64,000 bases of DNA from Natrinema amylolyticum (GCF_020515625.1 NZ_JAIWPJ010000003.1:434001-498000), one strand, 5' to 3'. Shown: positions 37,475-47,191, counted from the first letter of the stretch. Program-made: numbers and translations. Notes: generated from the letters alone by a model not told the origin.

Positions 37475-38128
37475 TCAGATCCACTTGATACGGTACTCAC
37501 AGCACTGGTCGCCGTCCGACCGACACTGGTCGCCGACTTCCTCGACCTCGACGGGGTTGTTAGCGAACTTCTTCGCGACGCCCCTGATGAGTCCCTTATC
37601 GAATTCACACGGGTAGGGATTCTCACAGGTCATCACTCCCTCGCTCGATCCCTCCGTCTGGAACTCGTAGAATCCGATTTCGCTGCCGCGGTGATTCTGG
37701 TGATACGCCGTATCGATCGCCCGTAACGCGTTATCGACCTCGGTCAGCTCCGGCGGAAATTCGACGTGTTGGGGGACGTTCTGCCCCATGTTCTGCATTC
37801 TGACGGCACCGTACTCGTCGCGCATATCGTACAACATGGCGAGCGGAATTTCGAGCGGATACCACTCGTCGGACTCGATGTCCTCGAGCCCGTATTCGGC
37901 GAGTTTACTGGTGATCTGTTTCCCGACGAACGACGAGACCGACTCCCCCGCGGCGATATACGAGAGGGGGCTCCGACCGATCACTTCTGCGTCCTCGAGC
38001 GCCCCGTCGAATCCGATGCGATCGTCTACCGTCGGCAACTGCTCGCTGTCCTGTGACTCGTCGTCGGAACCCCCGAGGAGTCGCTTGAACCAGGACGTCG
38101 TCCCCAACACCGTAGCGATTGTAGCCAT
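37475..38128 (-). CDS. V4R/haem-NO-binding-like domain protein of unknown function
   Basis: A 217-residue soluble protein. The C-terminal half has a Cys-rich pattern typical of V4R-like small-molecule-binding domains: CENPYPCEFDKGLIRG near residues 168-183, then VGDQCRSDGDQCCEYRIKW at the end. The N-terminal half includes a central helix SFVGKQITSKLAEYG. The four or five Cys could bind a metal. It may sense a small ligand, but no output domain is present. The assignment to V4R is from pattern only. It is convergent with the aldehyde dehydrogenase gene. Confidence 0.6.
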   Translation of the reverse strand: MATIATVLGTTSWFKRLLGGSDDESQDSEQLPTVDDRIGFDGALEDAEVIGRSPLSYIAAGESVSSFVGKQITSKLAEYGLEDIESDEWYPLEIPLAMLYDMRDEYGAVRMQNMGQNVPQHVEFPPELTEVDNALRAIDTAYHQNHRGSEIGFYEFQTEGSSEGVMTCENPYPCEFDKGLIRGVAKKFANNPVEVEEVGDQCRSDGDQCCEYRIKWI

Positions 38129-38265
38129 AACGGGTACAGAATGTGACCCTCCTGACTAATAACTTCTAGTTACGTTCACGGTCTGCTATCAGAATCGGGG
38201 CGTCGGTCTCGCTTCTCGCATCGAGTCCGCCCAAACGGTGCCCTCAGATGCCGATGTCGCGTCCG

Positions 38266-38979
38266 TTACGTCTCATTCGTCGTCTCGTTTTCCGTGCCGT
38301 CCGTCGGCGCCGGAATCTCGTCGCTCGGCGGGTACGTCCGGTAGTCGTTCAGATCGATTCGCTCCCAGTCGGCGCCGTCGACCTCGAGTTCACTGCGGTC
38401 GGTCTCGGCGGGCGACTCCGTGGCGTTCGAACGGTTTGCAGCCGAATCGGGTCGGTTCTCGGTCGCGTTTGCGCCGCCCCGGTCCCGGACGGCGTCTCCG
38501 GCCTGCTCGAACGGATCGGCAGCGGTCACGCCCTCGATCGATGCGTCCGTCCACACGCCCGATCCCGCTACCCGGTCGACGGTGAACGCGATCCACCGGG
38601 GACATCGATCGGTCGTCGCCGACACCCGTTCGCGGACCGTGCCGCGGTAGTACTCGCCGCCGTCCTCGTACTCCCCGGTCTCCCGGCGGTCGCTCGGCAG
38701 GTCCCGCCACGACAGGTCGTCGTGACCGATCCGCTCGAGCCGATCGCCGTCGGCGGCGATCAGGTGCGAGGCGACGCCGTACAGCCCGTCGCCCTCGTCG
38801 AGTCCGTTCAGTTCGTAGGCGAGGTCGAACGCGATGGACCACGATGGCTCGCTCTCGTCGTCGGTGCGGACCGCTCGCGGCCCCGCTGGAGCGAGCGACA
38901 GCGTCGTTCCCGGATCGGAACAGCCCGAGAGCAGCGGCAGCGTTCCGACGACGCCGGCCATGACGGTTCGTCGTCTCAT
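38266..38979 (-). CDS. Tat-dependent lipoprotein of unknown function
   Basis: A 237-residue secreted lipoprotein. MRRRTVMAGVV is a twin-arginine-like signal and LLSGC at residues 16-20 is the lipobox, so Cys20 is the anchor. The mature part is acidic; residues 150-200 are Asn/Ala/Ser/Glu-rich and probably disordered. No domain recognised. The ATG at 38979 is preferred to the one at 39003 because it places the signal at the N-terminus. Part of the block lying between nusA and rps12. Confidence 0.7.
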   Translation of the reverse strand: MRRRTVMAGVVGTLPLLSGCSDPGTTLSLAPAGPRAVRTDDESEPSWSIAFDLAYELNGLDEGDGLYGVASHLIAADGDRLERIGHDDLSWRDLPSDRRETGEYEDGGEYYRGTVRERVSATTDRCPRWIAFTVDRVAGSGVWTDASIEGVTAADPFEQAGDAVRDRGGANATENRPDSAANRSNATESPAETDRSELEVDGADWERIDLNDYRTYPPSDEIPAPTDGTENETTNET

Positions 38980-39266
38980 TGCCGTATCGATACTCTCCGA
39001 CACGTATATTTCTGCTTACCTGAACAGTCTGCTGTCGGATCAGATCGCAGGGGATCGCTTCACCGGCGCTCAAGCGAGTTCGCGACGCCAGTACGGTGAC
39101 TCATAGCGTGACTCGGATCGTCGACGGCTGCGTCGCAGCGTCGGAGAGCGGCCGTTCGGAGACGAAACCCACTCAGATTCCTTCGTCGACCCTCATCGAG
39201 CGCTCTCGAGCCGTAACGCCGAGTCGAAACGGGTCGCTTAAGTGCCTTCGTCGGATAGCGACGCCC

Positions 39267-39695
39267 ATGGCAAACGGCAAATACGCCGCGCGCAAGCTCA
39301 AGAAGGACCGCCAGAATCAGCGGTGGTCCGACTCGGACTACGCGCGCCGCGCCCGCGGACTTCGCGAGAAGTCCGACCCCCTCGAGGGTGCGCCCCAGGC
39401 CCGCGGTATCGTACTCGAAAAGGTCGGCATCGAAGCCAAACAGCCCAACTCGGCGATCCGGAAGTGCGTCCGAGTGCAGCTGATCAAGAACGGCAAGCAA
39501 GTCACCGCGTTCTGTCCCGGTGACGGCGCTATCTCGTTCATCGACGAACACGACGAAGTCACCATCGCCGGGATCGGTGGGGCCAAGGGTCGTGCGATGG
39601 GTGACCTCTCCGGTGTTAACTACAAGGTCGACAAGGTCAACGGCGTCGCCCTGAAGGAACTCGTTCGCGGGAACGCGGAAAAACCGGTGCGATAA
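39267..39695 (+). CDS. rps12: Small-subunit ribosomal protein S12 (uS12)
   Basis: A 142-residue S12, which monitors codon-anticodon pairing in the decoding centre. Landmarks: [45 protein letters not shown], and [11 protein letters not shown]. The ATG at 39267 is the family start; the frame is open upstream only by chance of GC bias. It is followed 2 bp later by rps7. Confidence 0.97.
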   Translation: MANGKYAARKLKKDRQNQRWSDSDYARRARGLREKSDPLEGAPQARGIVLEKVGIEAKQPNSAIRKCVRVQLIKNGKQVTAFCPGDGAISFIDEHDEVTIAGIGGAKGRAMGDLSGVNYKVDKVNGVALKELVRGNAEKPVR

Positions 39696-39697
39696 TC

Positions 39698-40306
39698 ATG
39701 GCGGCAGAAGATCAACCGGACCCGGACGCCCCGGCCGGTGGCGCAGACGTTTCGGCGAAGCTCTTCGGCACGTGGGAACTCGGCGAACTCGAGTATGCCG
39801 ACCCCTCGACCGAGCGCTACATCACGGTGACCCCCGTCGCCCACACCGCGGGTCGCCACGCCGGCAAGCAGTTCAAGAAGTCCCAGATCTCTATCGTCGA
39901 GCGGTTCATCAACCGACTGATGCAGACCGAAGAGAACACGGGTAAGAAACAGAAGACGCTCAACTACGTCCGTGACGCCTTCGACATCATCCACGAGCGG
40001 ACCGAGGAGAACCCGATTCAGGTGCTCGTCACGGCCGTCGAGAACGCGGCCCCGCGAGAGGAGACCGTCCGCCTGAAGTACGGTGGCATCTCGGTGCCGA
40101 AGGCCGTCGACGTCGCCCCGCAGCGCCGCGTCGACCAGTCGCTGAAGTTCCTCGCGGAAGGCGTCTACAACGGCTCGTTCAAGACGACGACGGACGTGGA
40201 AGAGGCTATCGCCAACCAGCTCATCGGCGCGGCCAACTACGACGTCCAGACCTACGCGGTCAGCCAGAAAGAGGAGAAAGAGCGCGTCGCGGCAGCCGCC
40301 CGCTAA
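39698..40306 (+). CDS. rps7: Small-subunit ribosomal protein S7 (uS7)
   Basis: A 202-residue S7, an assembly-initiating protein of the 30S head. The segments GRHAGKQFKKSQISIVERFINRLM, GKKQKTLNYV and PIQVLVTAVENAAPREE are family features; the ANQLIGAANYDVQTYAVSQKEEKERVA end is typical of archaea. It is translationally linked with rps12. EF-2 follows 1.4 kb later after a MITE-like element and a minus-strand gene. Confidence 0.97.
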   Translation: MAAEDQPDPDAPAGGADVSAKLFGTWELGELEYADPSTERYITVTPVAHTAGRHAGKQFKKSQISIVERFINRLMQTEENTGKKQKTLNYVRDAFDIIHERTEENPIQVLVTAVENAAPREETVRLKYGGISVPKAVDVAPQRRVDQSLKFLAEGVYNGSFKTTTDVEEAIANQLIGAANYDVQTYAVSQKEEKERVAAAAR

Positions 40307-40704
40307 CGCGATTCGCCGATTCGGTTTTCGGCCGTTCTCTCGGTCCTTCTATAGTAGCCACTGAAAGTCATTGCATATCTGATCGCACGACAGCGTTGCG
40401 ATCAGCATGTAAATCGTTTCAGTGGCTACTATAGTTCGACGTTTCTCGGGCTGTGTTCGTTCTGTCCCGTTTCTCGTTCGTTCTCTCACCGATCGCGTCT
40501 CAGCTTCCTCGAGGCATCCCGGTAGCTCGAGTCCGCACTGTATGTTCCACCATCTACTCCTATCAAACAATAAGATTCGGGACGAATAGTATCGTCTGTC
40601 GCCTCGAGTCGGTCCGATGACGGCCCTGCGCTCTGGATAGGGCGGACGGTCGTCGCCCTCGTCTCCGAACTACCTGCGGGGAGAGCGATCCGGTGGTCAC
40701 CGAC
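40307..40704. other. 398-bp gap with a MITE-like palindrome
   Basis: Apart from the 86-bp palindrome at 40349-40434 nothing is seen: no open frame with a plausible start, and only T/C-rich sequence to its right (40435-40500). Confidence 0.6.
40349..40434. mobile_element. MITE-like element with 18-bp perfect terminal inverted repeats
   Basis: Terminal arms CTATAGTAGCCACTGAAA (40349-40366) and its exact reverse complement (40417-40434) bound an 86-bp unit. The inner part is also nearly palindromic: GATCGCA (40381-40387) pairs with TGCGATC (40397-40403). There is no room for a gene, so transposition would need a transposase acting in trans. No clear target-site duplication is visible next to the arms. 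It lies 42 bp after the rps7 stop and could also act as a transcript-end hairpin. Confidence 0.75.
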
Positions 40705-41460
40705 TCAGTCCGCGGCGCGGCTCTCACCACCGACGTACGAGCGCGTTGCGTCGACGAGAACCTGCCGATAGGTGCTCGTGTCGGGTTCCCGCGCGAGCTC
40801 CCGGAACCGGCGTTTGAACCCCTCGAAGTCGATCTCGGGAGCGTCCATCGCAGCCGCGTGTGCGAGATCGTACAGCCGGTGATCCTCGTCGACGAGGTCG
40901 TGTCTCTCTGCGAGCGCGAGCGCGAAGGCCGCGTTCACCGCCGTAATCTCGGGATCGGCGCTCGCGGAGAGTCGCTCGAACCCCGGACGGGACGGCGTCT
41001 CGGGCCGATCGGCCACGGCCGCCGCGAGGCTGGACTCGAGAAAGGAGAGCAGCTTCTCGCCGGGGCCGACCGAGAGGGTGATGTCGTCGGCGTAGATGTC
41101 CTTCATGTGGTTCGCGATCTGGTAGCAGTGGGAGAGCTTGCGTCGCTCGACGCTCTTGCCGGCCAGCGCGAGGTAGAGGACTTCTTCGGTGGACTGGGTG
41201 TGAGAGGGGTGTCGCTGCTCGTGGCGAGCCATGTGAGCGAACTCGTGGAGCGCGAGCTCGCGGGCCATGGCCGACGAGGCGGCCTGTCTCGAGATGTTCA
41301 GGACGTGGCGATCGTCGTAGTGGGCAGCCCAGGTCCGTTCGTCGGGGTCGTCCCGGAGCTGGACGTGGACCGGCAGCGAGAGGTCCTGTTCGGTTTCGAA
41401 GAGGTCGCGGGCGCTGAGGAATGGAGAGGTCGGGCCCGGTCCCTGGACGCGAATATCCAT
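40705..41460 (-). CDS. DUF5781-like putative zinc metallopeptidase (HEFAH)
   Basis: A 251-residue soluble protein with the zincin motif HEFAH at residues 72-76 inside MARELALHEFAHMARHEQRH, with further His residues right after (80, 84, 87) as candidate third ligands. I recognise a haloarchaeal family of unknown function (DUF5781-type). It has no signal peptide, so it should act in the cytoplasm. The ATG at 41460 begins MDIRVQGPG; the alternative at 41475 adds five residues. It is located, on the opposite strand, between rps7 and the EF-2 gene. Confidence 0.75.
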   Translation of the reverse strand: MDIRVQGPGPTSPFLSARDLFETEQDLSLPVHVQLRDDPDERTWAAHYDDRHVLNISRQAASSAMARELALHEFAHMARHEQRHPSHTQSTEEVLYLALAGKSVERRKLSHCYQIANHMKDIYADDITLSVGPGEKLLSFLESSLAAAVADRPETPSRPGFERLSASADPEITAVNAAFALALAERHDLVDEDHRLYDLAHAAAMDAPEIDFEGFKRRFRELAREPDTSTYRQVLVDATRSYVGGESRAAD

Positions 41461-41720
41461 GTGTGCTCCTAGCAAGAGGCCGACGGGATTTGACTCTTTT
41501 GTGCGCTTTCACGCGGGCGAATCGCGCGCTCGAGACGTCGGATCGTCCCTCGGAGCGGTCGCGAGCCCGGACGCGGCCCTCGCGCCGCCGCCCAGCGGAA
41601 TTATGAGAGTCGTTCACTCACTCAAATTGGATATTCCAGCGTTCGGACGGGGAAAGACGACGAATTCCGGCGGCGACGAAACACTACCCTTTTGACCCCG
41701 CTGGCGGTATTGGGGGGTAT

Positions 41721-43907
41721 ATGGGCCGACGCAAGAAGATCGTCCAAGAGTGTGAACGGCTGATGGACGACCCGGAGAACATCCGGAACATCGCCATCGC
41801 CGCTCACGTTGACCACGGGAAAACGACCCTTACAGACAATCTGCTGGCTGGTGCCGGCATGATCTCCGACGAGACTGCCGGCGAGCAGCTCGCGATGGAC
41901 ACCGAGGAAGACGAGCAGGAACGCGGGATCACCATCGACGCGGCGAACGTTTCGATGACCCACGAGTACGAGGACCAGAACCACCTCATCAACCTCATCG
42001 ACACCCCGGGCCACGTCGACTTCGGTGGCGACGTTACCCGAGCGATGCGCGCCGTCGACGGTGCGCTCGTCGTCGTCGACGCCGTCGAAGGGGCGATGCC
42101 CCAGACCGAGACGGTGCTGCGACAGGCACTGCGAGAGGGCGTCAAGCCGACCCTGTTCATCAACAAGGTCGACCGCCTCATCTCCGAGCTCCAGGAGGGG
42201 CCCGAGGAGATGCAGGAGCGACTCCTCTCGGTCATCCGCGACGTGAACGAACTCATCCGCGGGATGACCGAGGAGATGGACGACATCGACGACTGGACCG
42301 TTTCGGTCGAAGAGGGCACCGTCGGCTTCGGCTCCGCGCTGTACAAGTGGGGCGTCTCCATGCCGTCGATGCAGCGTACCGGCATGGACTTCGCCGAGAT
42401 CATGGAACTCGAGCGCGCCGACAAGCGCCAGGAGCTCCACGAGCGGACGCCGCTGTCGGACGTCGTGCTCGACATGGTCTGTGAGCACTTCCCGAACCCG
42501 GTCAACGCACAGCCCCGTCGTATTCCGCGTATCTGGCGTGGCGACGCCGAGTCGGACCTCGCTGACTCGATGCGCCTCGTCGACGAGGACGGCGAGGTCG
42601 TCCTGATGGTCACCGACATCGCGATGGACCCCCACGCCGGTGAAGTCGCCTCCGGCCGCGTCTTCTCCGGGACCCTCGAGAAGGGACAGGAGCTCTACGT
42701 CTCCGGGACCGCGGGCAAGAACCGCATCCAGTCCGTCGGCGTCTACATGGGCGGCGAGCGCGAGGAAGTGGACGAAGTTCCCGCCGGGAACATCGCCGCC
42801 GTCACCGGTCTCAAAGACGCGATCGCCGGTTCGACCGTCTCCAGCGTCGAGATGACGCCGTTCGAGACGATCGAGCACATCTCCGAGCCGGTCATTACGA
42901 AGTCCGTCGAGGCCCAGAACATGGACGACCTGCCCAAGCTGATCGAGACGCTGCGACAGGTCTCCAAGGAGGACCCGACGATCCAGATTACGATTAACGA
43001 GGACACCGGCGAGCACCTGATCTCCGGGCAGGGTGAGCTCCACCTCGAGGTCATCACCCAGCGTATCGAGAAGAACCAGGGCATTCCGGTCAACACCGGT
43101 GAACCGATCGTCGTCTACCGCGAGCAGCCCCAGCGGCCGAGCGACCAGGTCGAAGGTATCTCGCCGAACCGTCACAACCGCTTCTACATCTCCATCGAGC
43201 CGATGAACGACGAGCTCGTGGAGACGATCCAGCGAGGCGAGGCCTCGATGGACATGCCCGAGCAGGATCGCCGTGAAGCCCTGCAGGACGCCGGCATGGA
43301 CAAGGACACGTCCCAGAACGTCGAGCACATGCACGGGACGAACATCCTCATCGACGACACGAAGGGGATCCAGCACCTGAACGAGACGATGGAACTCGTC
43401 ATCGAGGGTCTCGAGGACGCCCTCGACAACGGTCCGCTGGCGAACGAGCCGGTGCAGGGCTCGCTGATCCGCCTGCACGACGCGCGCCTCCACGAGGACA
43501 CCATCCACCGCGGCCCGGCACAGGTCATCCCGGCGACCCGCGAGGCCGTCCACAAGGCGCTGATCGACGGCAAGATCAAGATGCTCGAGCCGATGCAGGA
43601 CGTCCGCATCGACGTGCCCAACGATCACATGGGCGCGGCCTCGGGCGAGATTCAGGGCCGTCGTGGCCGCGTCGACGACATGTACCAGGAAGGCGACCTC
43701 ATGGTCGTCGAGGGCATCGCGCCCGTCGGCGAGATGATCGGCTTCGCGAGCGACATCCGCTCCGCGACCGAGGGTCGGGCCTCCTGGAACACCGAGAACG
43801 CCGGCTTCGAGGTCATGTCCGACTCCCTCCAGCGCGACAAGATCATGGAGATCCGCGAGCGCAAGGGCATGAAGCTCGAGCTGCCGCCGAGTATCGACTA
43901 CATCTAA
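41721..43907 (+). CDS. fusA: Translation elongation factor 2
   Basis: A 728-residue archaeal EF-2, the translocase GTPase. G1 [10 protein letters not shown], switch regions with EQERGITI, G3 [10 protein letters not shown] and G4 NKVD are near the N-terminus; the diphthamide target is probably His596 in [13 protein letters not shown]. All five domains are present and the length is normal. A TATA-like box is not obvious in the GC-rich upstream region; the nearest candidate is ACTACCCTTTTG about 35 nt upstream. Confidence 0.97.
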   Translation: MGRRKKIVQECERLMDDPENIRNIAIAAHVDHGKTTLTDNLLAGAGMISDETAGEQLAMDTEEDEQERGITIDAANVSMTHEYEDQNHLINLIDTPGHVDFGGDVTRAMRAVDGALVVVDAVEGAMPQTETVLRQALREGVKPTLFINKVDRLISELQEGPEEMQERLLSVIRDVNELIRGMTEEMDDIDDWTVSVEEGTVGFGSALYKWGVSMPSMQRTGMDFAEIMELERADKRQELHERTPLSDVVLDMVCEHFPNPVNAQPRRIPRIWRGDAESDLADSMRLVDEDGEVVLMVTDIAMDPHAGEVASGRVFSGTLEKGQELYVSGTAGKNRIQSVGVYMGGEREEVDEVPAGNIAAVTGLKDAIAGSTVSSVEMTPFETIEHISEPVITKSVEAQNMDDLPKLIETLRQVSKEDPTIQITINEDTGEHLISGQGELHLEVITQRIEKNQGIPVNTGEPIVVYREQPQRPSDQVEGISPNRHNRFYISIEPMNDELVETIQRGEASMDMPEQDRREALQDAGMDKDTSQNVEHMHGTNILIDDTKGIQHLNETMELVIEGLEDALDNGPLANEPVQGSLIRLHDARLHEDTIHRGPAQVIPATREAVHKALIDGKIKMLEPMQDVRIDVPNDHMGAASGEIQGRRGRVDDMYQEGDLMVVEGIAPVGEMIGFASDIRSATEGRASWNTENAGFEVMSDSLQRDKIMEIRERKGMKLELPPSIDYI

Positions 43908-44067
43908 CTCGCCGTCGACTCGCGTTTCGATTCTTCTCTGTTCGTTCGAATCGGGCTCTCGAGGGCCGCAACTCTCGATCGTTCCCGCTCCGAGTGGTGC
44001 CGCTCCGAGTGGTGCCGTATCCTATCACCGGTCGCTGATCGTCCCGAAACGACGATACACCGCGTAA

Positions 44068-44211
44068 TTACGCTGTCAGGACCTTCACGTAGAAAGGGAC
44101 CATCACCAGTGCAGCCAGAAACGCGAGCAACCACGAGAACAGGGACATCCCGAGGATGATCAGTATGCCGACGACGGACGCGATTAGTTTCTGATGGATA
44201 TCGACGTGCAT
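44068..44211 (-). CDS. 47-residue small membrane protein
   Basis: A short open frame of 47 codons. Residues about 9-43 are hydrophobic and can form one long or two short membrane helices (KLIASVVGILIILGMSLFS, then WLLAFLAALVMVPFYV). On the minus strand a TATA-like AAATTATACTCC lies about 25 nt before the ATG, giving the short leader typical of haloarchaeal genes; this supports real expression. No family recognised. It lies alone in the 436-bp gap between EF-2 and serS; the gap also has a perfect 15-bp tandem repeat (43986-44015). Confidence 0.6.
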   Translation of the reverse strand: MHVDIHQKLIASVVGILIILGMSLFSWLLAFLAALVMVPFYVKVLTA

Positions 44212-44343
44212 ACGTATCAGCGATGTCTCCGGAGTATAATTTTTCCGCTGTCAGAACGGCGACCGTCGATCGCGGCGCTCAAGCCGGGTCCGCACTCGAC
44301 GTGACATCGCGTTACGCGTCAGTGCCGGGCGACCGACCGGCGC

Positions 44344-45723
44344 TCACTCTCGCTCGCCCGCACCCAGCGCCGATTCGCCGACCTTCTCGTGGCCCTCGAT
44401 GACCTCCTTCCCGCCCATGTACGACTGCAACGGTTCGGGAATCGTCACCGTGCCGTCCTCGTTCTGGTAGTACTCGAGGATCGCCACCATCACGCGCGGA
44501 ATCGCGAGCCCGGAGGCGTTGAGCGTGTGGAGGTAGTCGGCCGACTCGTGGCGCTCGGGTCGGTAGCGCAGGCCGGCTCGTCGGGCCTGGAAGTCCTCGA
44601 AGTTCGACGCGCTCGAGACCTCGAGCCAGCGGCCGCCGTTTTCGGGGCCCTCGTCCATGTCATCACCGGGGGCCCAGACCTCGATGTCGTAGGTCTTGGC
44701 GCTGGCGAAGGTCAGATCGCCGGTACAGAGCTCGAGGATGCGGTAGGGGAGTCCGAGCCGTTTGAGGACGTCTTCGGCCTCTGCGAGGAGGTTCTCGAGG
44801 CGGTCGTAGCTCTCCTCGGGTTCGACGAAGTTGACGAGTTCGACTTTGTTGAACTGGTGGACGCGGACGATGCCCCGCGTTTCAGTGCCGTGCTCGCCGG
44901 CCTCGCGTCGGAAGTTCGGCGTGTAGGCCTGATGTTTGAGCGGGAGATCGTCCTGCAGGAGGATCTCGTTCGCGTACATGTTGGTGACCGGCACCTCCGC
45001 GGTGGGACAGAGCCAGAGGTCGTCGTCCTCGTACTCCTCCTCGTTGCTGCCGCCCAGCCGGTAGGCGTCGTCGGCGAACTTCGGGAGCTGGCCGGTGCCG
45101 CGCATCGAGGCGCTCTTGACCGGAATCGGCGGGAACAGGTCGACGTAGCCCTGTTCACGGTGGAGATCCATCATGAACTGGATCAGGGCGTGCTCGAGCT
45201 GTGCGCCCTCGCCCTTGAGGAAGTAAAAGCCCGAGCCGGTCGTCTTGGCGGCGCGCTCCTCGTCGATGATGTCCAGTTCCTCGCCGAGTTCGTAGTGTGG
45301 CGTGACCTCGTCGGGCAGTTCGTGGGCGTCGTCGAAGCCCCAGCGCCGGTCCTCGACGTTGTGACGTTCGTCGACGCCGAGCGGGACGCTCTCGTGAGGG
45401 ACCTGTGGGATCTCGAGTATCCGCTCCCGGAGTTTCTCCTGGAGCTCGACGGCCTCGGCTTCGACGTCCTCGATCTCGGCTTTGAGCTCGCGCGAGCGTT
45501 CGATGGCTTCCTCCCGTTCCTCGTCTTTCCCGTCGGCGACGAGTTCGCCGATCTTCTTGGTGATCTTGTTGCGGTCGTGGCGCAGGTCGTCACCGCGGGC
45601 CTTCAGCTCCCGCCAGCGCTCGTCGAGTTCGAGGAACTCGTCGATGTCGACGTCGGCCCCGCGGTCGTCGAGGGCCTCGCGTACCTCGTCTGGGTTCTCG
45701 CGCAGATAGGTCCGGTCGAGCAT
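44344..45723 (-). CDS. serS: Seryl-tRNA synthetase
   Basis: A 459-residue class II synthetase charging tRNA-Ser. The N-terminal antiparallel coiled-coil arm (about 25-105; ELDERWRELKARGDDLRHD and repeated Glu/Lys heptads) binds the long variable arm of the tRNA. Motif 2 is YTPNFRREAGEHGTETRGIVR and motif 3 is ending ASGLAIPRVMVAILEYYQ. It is the standard, not the rare methanogen, type. The ATG at 45723 begins MLDRTYLRENPDEV; the upstream frame is not conserved. Confidence 0.96.
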   Translation of the reverse strand: MLDRTYLRENPDEVREALDDRGADVDIDEFLELDERWRELKARGDDLRHDRNKITKKIGELVADGKDEEREEAIERSRELKAEIEDVEAEAVELQEKLRERILEIPQVPHESVPLGVDERHNVEDRRWGFDDAHELPDEVTPHYELGEELDIIDEERAAKTTGSGFYFLKGEGAQLEHALIQFMMDLHREQGYVDLFPPIPVKSASMRGTGQLPKFADDAYRLGGSNEEEYEDDDLWLCPTAEVPVTNMYANEILLQDDLPLKHQAYTPNFRREAGEHGTETRGIVRVHQFNKVELVNFVEPEESYDRLENLLAEAEDVLKRLGLPYRILELCTGDLTFASAKTYDIEVWAPGDDMDEGPENGGRWLEVSSASNFEDFQARRAGLRYRPERHESADYLHTLNASGLAIPRVMVAILEYYQNEDGTVTIPEPLQSYMGGKEVIEGHEKVGESALGAGERE

Positions 45724-45849
45724 TGGTATTGGTCGTGCGTTCTCTGCGCCCGGGCAAAACCGTGTCGGAAGGCCGCGTCGTCCGACCGGCCGGTCGACGC
45801 CCACCCCCGGCGGGAAACGCTTTTTCCGCGGGGCACCTACTCTCGAGGT

Positions 45850-47109
45850 ATGGACCCGCTCGAGGGCGAGACGTCGTCGGCGCCGATCGAGTACGAGCCC
45901 GTCAGCGTCAAGGACGTGCTGGTAGAGATGAAAGACACCGCCGAGCTGTTAATCGACCTCTCGTACTCGGCCGTGCTCCACCAGAGCGACCAGCTCGCGA
46001 CGGAGGTCCTTCGCCTGGAAGAGCGGATGGACGTCCTGGAGATGCGGGCGCGAATGAGTCTCCTGATGGCCGCCCGGAAGCCGGCCGACGCGGAACAGCT
46101 CGCTCCCGTTCTGGGTATCGTCGGGGCCGCGGACGGGATCAGCGACGCCGCCGGCGACATCGCGAAGATCGTCCTCGAGGACATGGGTCTCCCCGAGGCG
46201 ATGCGGGCGGCGCTGCCCGACGCCGCGGAGGCGCTCCTCCGGGGCGTCGTCGCGGCGGACTCGTCCTACGCCGGGCGGACGCTCCAGGACATCGACCTCG
46301 AGTCCGAGACGGGCGTGCGCGTGATCGCGCTCCGGCGGGGCAAGCGTCAGACGACGTCTGACGAGCCATCCGGCTCCGGCGGAGCCGGAGACGACGACTG
46401 GCTGCTCAATCCGGGGCCGACGACCCGGGTCGAGGCCGACGACGTCGCGCTCCTCCGGGGCCCCGAGTCGGCGATCGGCGACGTCTGCGAAGAGCTGACC
46501 GGCGAGGTCTACGAGGCGCCCACCGCCGAGACGCCGGACATCGACGACTTGGAGCGCGCCGTGGACACGATCATCCACATGAAGGACTTCTCCGAACTGG
46601 CGGTCGATCTGGCCTACAGCAGCGTGCTGTTCGACAGCGAGGAGCTCGCCGAGGAGGTCCGCAACCTCGAGGTCGAGGTCGACGCGATGCAGTCGCGCTT
46701 CGAGGCGTGGACGCTCCGGGCGGCCGCGGACGCGACGGATCCGGTCGTCCTCCGGGGGTTGATCCAGCTCGGCAACTGTACGGAGCGGATCAGCGACGCC
46801 GCGATCGAGATCAGCGAGGGCGTCCTCCGGGATATCGACGTCCACCCGGTCGTGCAGGTGGCCGTCCAGGAGAGCGACGAGATCATCACGCGCGTCGAGG
46901 TCGAAACGGGGAGCGACCTCGACGGGACCGCGGTGACCGCCGGCGTTCCCGACGTCGAGTCGACGATGTCCGTGATCGCCATCCGCCGCCCCGACGAGGG
47001 GTGGCTGCTGGTCGCGGACGCCGACGCCGAACTGCGCGGCGGCGACGTGCTCATCTCGAAGGGAACTCGGACGGCCGCGGCGGCGTTCCGCGATCTCGCG
47101 TCCGCGTAG
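45850..47109 (+). CDS. Tandem PhoU/RCK_C (TrkA-C) regulatory protein, copy 1
   Basis: A 419-residue cytoplasmic protein built of two repeats, each a PhoU-like helical bundle followed by a RCK_C/TrkA-C beta domain. Helical parts are near residues 20-120 and 235-330 (VKDVLVEMKDTAELLIDLSY and AVDTIIHMKDFSELAVDLAY align with each other). The RCK_C parts are near 125-220 and 335-419 (TGVRVIALRRG; MSVIAIRRPDEGW). RCK_C domains bind nucleotides such as c-di-AMP in other systems and control ion transporters. An MgtE-like pair lies convergent 284 bp downstream, and a paralogue of both recurs at 57.4-59.9 kb, so it is probably a regulator of these transporters. Confidence 0.87.
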   Translation: MDPLEGETSSAPIEYEPVSVKDVLVEMKDTAELLIDLSYSAVLHQSDQLATEVLRLEERMDVLEMRARMSLLMAARKPADAEQLAPVLGIVGAADGISDAAGDIAKIVLEDMGLPEAMRAALPDAAEALLRGVVAADSSYAGRTLQDIDLESETGVRVIALRRGKRQTTSDEPSGSGGAGDDDWLLNPGPTTRVEADDVALLRGPESAIGDVCEELTGEVYEAPTAETPDIDDLERAVDTIIHMKDFSELAVDLAYSSVLFDSEELAEEVRNLEVEVDAMQSRFEAWTLRAAADATDPVVLRGLIQLGNCTERISDAAIEISEGVLRDIDVHPVVQVAVQESDEIITRVEVETGSDLDGTAVTAGVPDVESTMSVIAIRRPDEGWLLVADADAELRGGDVLISKGTRTAAAAFRDLASA

Positions 47110-47143
47110 CGCGACGCGGTCCATCGCCGCGAACCGCCGCGCC

Positions 47144-47191
47144 CGCTCGTTCTTTAAGTGCTTCTGGCCACAAGGTAGAGCTATGACGGGA
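47144..47191 (+). repeat. Promoter-like direct repeat, copy 1
   Basis: 48-bp unit with a TATA-like CTTTAAGTGCTTC and, 25 nt later, an ATG (47183) that opens only a 13-codon frame. Copy 2 lies 130 bp downstream with about six mismatches. Both point rightwards, toward the 3' end of the minus-strand mgtE pair. Confidence 0.6.

Noticed and set aside
40349-40434. Palindrome as a plain intrinsic terminator for rps7
   Set aside because: The 18-bp perfect terminal repeats with a semi-palindromic core and no following U-run look more like a MITE; a termination effect is still possible.
41622-43628. A 668-codon minus-strand frame over EF-2
   Set aside because: Same effect: antisense of a highly biased gene, no real start context.
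43986-44015. Perfect 15-bp tandem repeat after EF-2
   Set aside because: Only two units, GC-rich and with no dyad or promoter feature; treated as chance slippage.
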